From an uncultured Oscillospiraceae bacterium (lineage in GTDB: Bacteria > Bacillota > Clostridia > Oscillospirales > Oscillospiraceae): a stretch of DNA of 9,540 bases. Position numbers and translations under genes: made by a program. The notes under the pieces were generated by a model. The model was given only the letters and a program-made list of their open reading frames with translations. It was not told the origin of the DNA and did not search any database. The stretch is from positions 1 through 9,540 of the forward strand of contig CARXAY010000033.1 of the NCBI GenBank assembly GCA_949093475.1, read 5' to 3'. Shown piece after piece: positions 1 through 6,600 of this stretch (its first letter is position 1; each line of letters begins with the position of its first letter).

Positions 1-155
1 GGGGCGTACGGCTCGATGCGGGGGCTGTGCCAGCCCTTGCCCGCGTCGTAGTTCATCAAAAACATATGGTCGGTGAACACCTTGCCGAACACCAGCTTGG
101 CAGGGTCAGGCAGGGGCTTAAGCTCCTTCGCCTTGGTGATCTGAATGTTTTCCAT
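1..155 (-). CDS. ilvE: Branched-chain amino acid aminotransferase, N-terminal fragment (cut by window edge)
   Basis: This is the first 51 codons of a gene reading off the left edge. The protein starts MENIQITKAKELKPLP and contains FGKVFTDHMFLMNYDAGKGW at about residues 23-42, followed by a PRIEPYAP stretch. This pattern (FG-x-x-FTDHMF-x-M-x-Y, then KGW and PY-x-P) is the typical N-terminus of the fold-type IV, PLP-dependent branched-chain aminotransferases of the Bacillus/Clostridia type. The family interconverts leucine, isoleucine and valine with their 2-oxoacids, using glutamate/2-oxoglutarate, in the cytoplasm. The catalytic lysine lies further downstream and is not in the window, so activity cannot be judged. 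The start at 155-153 is chosen because family similarity begins at once and a GAGGAG sequence lies 10 bases upstream. An ATG at 162-160, directly after the previous stop, is in another frame and ends after 14 codons. The gap to the giant gene is 7 bases, so co-transcription is likely. Confidence 0.9.
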   Translation of the reverse strand, partial: MENIQITKAKELKPLPDPAKLVFGKVFTDHMFLMNYDAGKGWHSPRIEPYA

Positions 156-162
156 GGGTCAT

Positions 163-645
163 TCACTCCTCATTCGTTGTATCGGCAGGCGTCTCGGGCA
201 GAGCTTCACCGGGGACGTTGTCGTCAGGGAAAAGTCGGTCAAGAGGGTCGTCCATTGGCAGGTCGAAAACCGCGTCGGAGAAGGAATTGTTCCAGTCCAT
301 GGCCTCCTCCCCAGCGGGGATCTCCATGAACTCGTCCTCGTCCCGGTGGCCGGGCTTCCCGCCGCTTGGGGCGTTGCCGCTGTCCTCCGGGCCGTCGATC
401 AGGCCGTCCCAGAGCAGACCGTCCTCGTCCACATAGGGGTTGTTCAGCGGCGGGGCTTCGGTGGTTTCGGGATCGACCAGCTGAGACCAGTATTCGTCCC
501 GCTCCACGGGGAAAGGCTCGCCGTCGTCGGCCCGCAGGGAGAAGAGGGTGTCGTTGAAGCCGGCCTTTTCCTGTCCGAAGCCGAAGGGCAGCACATTTTT
601 CTCCACGACGCCGTCCTTGACCAGTCTCCACCGGTAGTCTTCCAC
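163..645 (-). other. Acidic low-complexity C-terminal tail of the giant protein, with stop codon
   Basis: Residues 2965-3124 plus the TGA. The last 102 residues hold 29 Asp/Glu against only three Lys/Arg, with many Pro and Gly. Small aromatic and hydrophobic islands recur (FDLPMDD, LFPDD, EEAMDW). No hydrophobic span, sortase motif with membrane segment, SLH or choline/wall-binding repeat is present, so this end does not look like a wall anchor. It is probably unstructured and exposed, and could bind cations or a basic partner (inference). A dockerin normally lies at the very end of a protein, so a 160-residue extension after it is uncommon. Confidence 0.7.
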
Positions 646-3600
646 CGAGCGGTTGTAATCAAACAGCGTCTGCACCAGCTCCAGATCCTGAACGCTGAGC
701 ACCCCGTCGCCGTTGAGGTCGCAGCGGTAGGCCCGGCTTTCGGGGTTGTAGGTGGACAGCTTCCAATCGGCCATGAGGGCGGCATAGTTGGGATCGCTGG
801 AGTCGGGGGCTTCGGTCTGGGTGTTGTTCCACGGATAATCCCGCCAGACGTAGGTGTAGACCATGTCGTAATCCTGCCACTTGGTGAAGCCGTCGCCGTT
901 CACGTCGCCGGTGATAAGGTAGACGAGGTCTTGGACGGAGTAGGTCAGGGTGTCGTCCTTGTAATAGTCTGGGAAGGTGGGCGGCGTTGCCGTCAGGTCG
1001 AAGCCCGGCAAAGCGGGGCTTAGATCCAGATCCACCCGCGTATAGGTCAGGCAGGAGGTCTTTTCCAAGGTCATGGCGTACTTCGTCTGCGCGCCGGGCA
1101 GAACGTTCTTCAGCAGGGTCGCCGCGCCGGGGTCATAGCTGCTGTCGAAGCCGCCCAGCAGCTCGGAGGAGCGAACGCGCACCTTCTGGTGGTACTTGTT
1201 GGCGGGCAGCACCTCGCCGGTGTAGCTGGTCTGGTCGGTGAGCAGGGGCTTCACCGTGTCGTTCCAGCGGTAGTGGGCAAAGTCCTTATCCCATTCCGGG
1301 TCGGTCAGATCCACCGTGACCTGCGTCGCCCCGGCCACCACGTTGCCGTCCTTGTCCTTGTAGCCGGAGGCCAGATCTATGGCATCCTGATCCATCAGCG
1401 GGTAGAGGCTGGCGGTGGTGGTGTGGTTGGGGGCGTAGGAGATCACGCTCACATCCAAAGTAAAGTGGGGTCTGATCCACACCTGCGTGTAGGCGCTCTT
1501 CTGGCCGATGGTGTCCTCGGCGATGACATAGAGGGTGGTGCGGTATTTGGTCTTTTTGGCGTCGCCGTCCTGCTCCTCATACTCCTCCAGCGAGCCGAGG
1601 CGCTTGTTGTTGAGCATATCATAGAGGGCCTGTGCCCCGTCGGTGCGTTTGCCGCTGGTCTTGTCCGGGTCGGTGGGGATGAGCTTGAATTTCGAGCCGG
1701 TGAACTGCACCTCGTTCTCCAAACCGCCGGGATGCCAGTGGTTCGGGCCCTCCCACAGGGCGTTGTCGCCCTTGTAGTAGTTGTAGGGGTCTCCGGCGGT
1801 GTAGGTGGCCGCATCCTCCGTGTCGTAGGGCGCAAGAAGCACGTCCGTGCCCAAGGTCAGCGGGGTGTAGGTGTCCGCGTCCGCGTCGTAGAGGAAGAAG
1901 CTGAACTTTACGGCGTTCTTCGGGTCAACGGTGGCCTCGCTCACGGAGGTGTGGTTGTCGGAGTGGAACAGCTCCTCGCCGTCGGCGATCTGCTTGATGA
2001 GGGTGGGGATCTCCACCACGGCGAAGTCGCCCCGGTTTTCCCCGTAAATGAAGCCGTTTTCCAAGAAGGCGGGCTTTCGGTCGTAGTCGTCATCCTTCAC
2101 GTTGCGCGGGTCGAAGGGCTGGGGGATGTTCCCGGCGAAGACGAATTCCACGATGACGGTCACGTCGGTGGCCTTCCATTTGCCGTCGGTGGTATCATAG
2201 GCCATGGTGAAGCGGAAGTGCTGGTCGCCGGACACGCTGGCGTCAAAGGCGCTGGGCTGGTCGATCAGGTTGGCCTTGTAGCCCATCTGCACCTCGTCCC
2301 TCTGGGCGTCGCCCGGCAGCAGCGTTTTCACCGTGCCGTCCGCCGCCGTGGTGGTCACCTCGGTGAAGGCGTAGTCCTCAAAGTCCAGCCAGTTCCACTT
2401 GGTCTCGTCGGTGGGGTTGTTGTAGTAGTCGTCGTCGTCCCGGCGGACGCGGATCTTGGCGATATAGCCCTTGGCCACGGTGAGGGTCATGTCGATGGTG
2501 TGGGGAACATCTGTCCCCTCCGCCGCGCGGGTGGTGGTCGTCCACACCGTGCCCGTGGTGGTCTTGTTGGCCGCGGGGGTCGTACCGCCGTCAGGGCTGG
2601 TGGTGTCGGTGTGATCCACAATGGGCTTGGCGGTGTTGCCGTTGATGTCAAACTCGCCCTTGACCTCCACCTTGGCCAGCAGCGGGGTCTCCTCGTTGAG
2701 GAAGACCACTGTCTCCAGCACGTCCGCGCTGGGCATATCGTATTCGTAGGGCTGGGTGGCGGGCACGGGCGGGTCGCCCGCTGCCGCGCCCGGTGTGGGC
2801 GCGTCCACCCGCACCGTCCCCCCGGCGAAGAGGGAGTTGCGGAAGACCCTGTGTTCGACGTCCGTGGTGGCATTAGTGACGGTGGTGGAGATGCGCTTGC
2901 CGTTCTCCACCGCCTTCAGTGGCCCGGTGGGGTTGGTGATGCCGCTTCCGTCCGGCTTGGTACTCACGCCCTCCAGCGTCCGCGCCGGACTTTCGTTGGT
3001 GGTGACCACCGCCTTATTCACCTGCGGCGGCGTGGCGGCGTCATCCGCCTTGCCGGAGGTGTCCTTCACCTCCAAGGACAGGTCATAGCCCTTCACAAAG
3101 CGGATGGTGACGGTGGCGTCGGTGTCGGCGGGCATGGAGAAGGACGCGTCCTTGCCCAGCGTCAGGTTGGGTGCGAACTGGGTGCGGGAGATGTAGTAGT
3201 GGAAGTCGTCCGTCCAAACCCGCCCGGCGGGCACCTTCGTCTGGTCGTCCACCTTGGCGGAGATGATCTCCGCCTTGTAGCCGGGGGCGACCTTCACGTT
3301 GACCACGATGTTTTCGCCCTTCTTGGCCGCCGTCCAATAGCTGCCCTTGGCGGCGGCGGTGTCGCTCTGGTTGGTGATGGTGACGGCGTTTTGGGCGCTG
3401 CCCAAGTGGGCGCTGTCGTCGGCAAACTTCACCTTGGCGATATAGGAGTGGTTGTCGCTCTCCTCCTCATAGACCGCGTAGAAGTCCACGTTTTCCGCGG
3501 GCATCTCGAAGTCGTATTGATTCGGTGTGGCGGGGTCGGTACTCTTTTCGGCGGCGGACGCGCCCTTGCCCGCGCTCTCCCACACCACGCCCACCAACCG

Positions 3601-6600
3601 CTGGTTGTTGGGCAGGGTCGTGTCGGGGATGGCGGTGGTCTGAACGATTTCCTTGCTGTTGCCCATGAAGTCCAGCAGCCGGTCGCCCTCCCGGCGGATG
3701 GGCTTCGCGCCGGTGGAGGTGACGGTGTTCACGCCCCGGCTGTCGGTGGCGGAGGTCTTGTTGCCCTTCACGTCCTCGCCGCCGGCGTCGTGGGGCACGA
3801 TGTGCAGCCGCGCCCAGAAGATGTTGCCGTAATAGACGCGCACCACGGCGGCCTCCCCGTTGGCCTTGTTTACATAGGGCATCAGGGTGCGGCCTGCGGC
3901 GGCAGCGCCGTACCGGCTGACGGCGATGGGCACTTCGGGGGTCTCGGTCTTGGTGCCGTCGCCGGCGGTGCGGCGGACGGCGACGGTCATCTTCACCACC
4001 TGATAGTTGGTGGCCCAGTTGGCGTACACAAACAGCTCGTCGCCCATGGTGGCATAGGAGACCTCCGGGGTCTCAATGGCGTCCTTCCAGTTCCAGTTGG
4101 TGACGGTGATGCCGTCGCCGGGAGTGTTCGCGCCGTCCATGGCGATGGTGGCGGGATTCAGCGTGCCCGCAAAGGGACTGGTCACGTTGGCGCGGTTGCC
4201 CTCCTGCGTGCCGTGCTGCACCAGCTGGAGGATCACGTCGCCCTCCTTCGGCCCGTCGTCCTTGCTGTAGGTGATAAGAATGACGATGTCCGTGCCGCCG
4301 GGCATGGTCACGGTGGCCGTGCCGTTGGAGGCGCTGGCCACGCTGGCCACGGGGTACTGCGTCGAGGTGTCACCCCGCTTGTAGGCAGTGACTTGAGCGA
4401 TGTAGCCCGGCTCGATGGTGTACACCACCCGGATGGCGTCGTCCTTCAACCCCTCCACCCAGTAGGGGGAGTCGCCGTTCACGGTGGTGTTGGTGTCGTT
4501 GGAAAGCAGGGTGGCCACATTGCCCGGCAGGCCGTCGCCGCCCTCGGTCTTGACCAGCGCGATAAAGGGCGAATCGTCCCTCTTCCCGTAGCGGACGGTG
4601 ACCACCGTGTCCGCCGACGGCATGGGGAAGGTATTCCCCACGCCGAGGAAGCCGGACTCGCCGTTGGCGGCAGTCCAAGTGGCGGAGAGGAGGGTCATGC
4701 CCGTCACAGTCGCGTCGGGGGTGGCTTGGGTCAGCGTGACAAGCTCGCCGCCGGTCATCTGCGTCTCTGTCGCTGTATCGCCGTCGTGATCCACATAGAA
4801 ATTCTGCGTGGGGTCGTTATCCAAAATGATCTCGGTGGGGTTCGTCGTGCCGACGGGGGCATACTCCCGCAAGGTGAGGGTATAGGACGTGCGGACGTAG
4901 GTGATAGTCACTCGGGTGTCCGCCGCGGGCATGGTAAAGGTAGCCTGCTGCCCGGTCAGCGGGCCGTTCAGCGGGCCGGTCAACAACGGGCCGGTCAGCG
5001 TGAGGGTCAGGCCGTTGTCGATGGAGAGCCGGGCCTCATACCCGGCGGGCACGTCCATCGTGACGGTGACGGTGTCGTCCTTGGGCGCGACCGTCCAGAC
5101 CGCGCCGCCGGGCTGATCGGGCGTGCTGGTGGCGATGGTGGGGTCTGCTGTGCCGTCAGGCTTGTTCACGGTGGTGACCGAGGCCACATAGTTCTTGGCG
5201 TCGGTGTCATCCCGCACCACAAAGACGATCTCCGCGTCGGCGCGGTTGATGGTGTGGGTGTACTCATCCACCCCCTCGGCATTTTGTCCCGAGGGGGTCA
5301 TCACGGTGGTCGAGCCCTTGCGGTTCAAGAGGGCGTACACCGTCTTGCCGGCCAGATTGTCGTTTTTCACCATGTTGGCGGTCAGCGTCGTGCCGTGGGG
5401 CAGGTGATAGAGATGATCCTGCGTGCCCAGATGGTTGACGGTGACCCGGTCGGGGGCTGTGCCGGTACTCTCCGACATGGTGGCCTGAGCGGTCTTGTCC
5501 TTGACGCTCAGATCCACCAGCGTCAGCGTCCCGGTATAGTCCCCGTGGAAGGTGACGATGATGGTGGCGTTGCTGGAGGGCATGGGGATCGAGCCGGTGA
5601 GCGTCCCGTCCGCCTGTTTGGTCAGGGGAATATCATCCACCGTGCCGTCGATGTAGCGGATCTGGGCGGTGGCGGTGATGTTCTCGTTGTCGGGGTCGGG
5701 AGTGGCGGTAAGGAGGATGGGCTCGCCGGGGGTGACCCCCTTCATGATTTGGTACGCGCCGCCCACATTGGTGGAGGTCAGCTCCAGATCATCCACCGGG
5801 GGATTGGCGGTGGGCTGGCGGGTGAGCAGCTTATTGGTGACAGAGCCGTCGCTGGGGTTCTCCGGGTCGCGGACAATGACGGTCAGATCCAGCGCCTCGT
5901 CGGAGACAAAGTGGATCAGCGCCGCCTTGTTGCACTTGTCCATGGTGTCGCTGTAGAGGTAGGGCGAATTGGATTCGGTGTACATATTGCCGCCGTGAGC
6001 GCCGTCGTTGCAGGACATGGTGGCGGGGGGCACGAAGGCATAGCCCGAATGGGCCCGCGGGCGCACATAGTACTTCTCCCCCTCCGCCACGGGCATCCAC
6101 ACGCAGGCGGGGCTTCCATCGTCGGTGATGGCGGTTTTGGCCGTGGTGTCGCTGGTCTTCCAGAGGTCGCCCTCGTTCAGGCCCAAGTTCACCTTGCTGG
6201 GGCTGGTGTCGGTGACCACCAGCACGGCGGTGTGCCAAGGGGTGGGAGGCGGCTCAGTGGTGACCACCAGATACACGTCCACATCCGCCGCAGGCATGGT
6301 GAAGGTGGCGGGGTAGTTGCTATCTCCCCCGGCCTCGGCCTGTTCCCCTTCCAGCGCCGGGTTCAGCGGCACCAGCGTGCCGTTGGAGCGCAGCACGAAG
6401 GCGGAGAGGATGGTGTCCGGCTTGGCGGGGTCGGTGGCGGCGGCCAAATGGCCGGTGAGGGTGACCTGCGTCCCCTCCCGGATCTCGGTTTTTTGGTCGT
6501 CCCGCCACACGTCGGCGGCGCTGTCCAGCAGATCCGCCTGAAGGGTCATGGCCGTTCCCCCGTCCAACCATGCCAGCTGGGCGAAATCGTTGACGTTCAC

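Noticed and set aside
118..162. A 14-codon minus-strand frame starting at the ATG directly after the giant gene's stop
   Set aside because: It overlaps ilvE in another frame, its spacing to GAGGAG is only 3 bases, and the peptide has no recognisable feature.
187..201. LPETP near the C-terminus, resembling a sortase LPxTG motif
   Set aside because: The fifth residue is Pro, only seven acidic or polar residues follow, and there is no hydrophobic segment or basic tail.
237..242. Minus-strand TTGACC as a possible -35 box for ilvE
   Set aside because: At a spacing of 17 bases the partner hexamer is AACGTC, a poor -10. No credible promoter could be built.
145..1023. A 292-codon plus-strand open frame over the end of the giant gene
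   Set aside because: It lies antisense to well-supported coding sequence with dockerin loops, has no ribosome binding site or family pattern, and such shadow frames are expected in GC-rich DNA.
5270..5298. Hairpin as an intrinsic terminator splitting the giant gene
   Set aside because: No U-run follows on the transcribed strand and the reading frame continues unbroken on both sides.
6053..6062. 10-base palindrome GCCCGCGGGC
   Set aside because: Short GC-only palindromes are common in DNA of this composition and nothing else marks the site.
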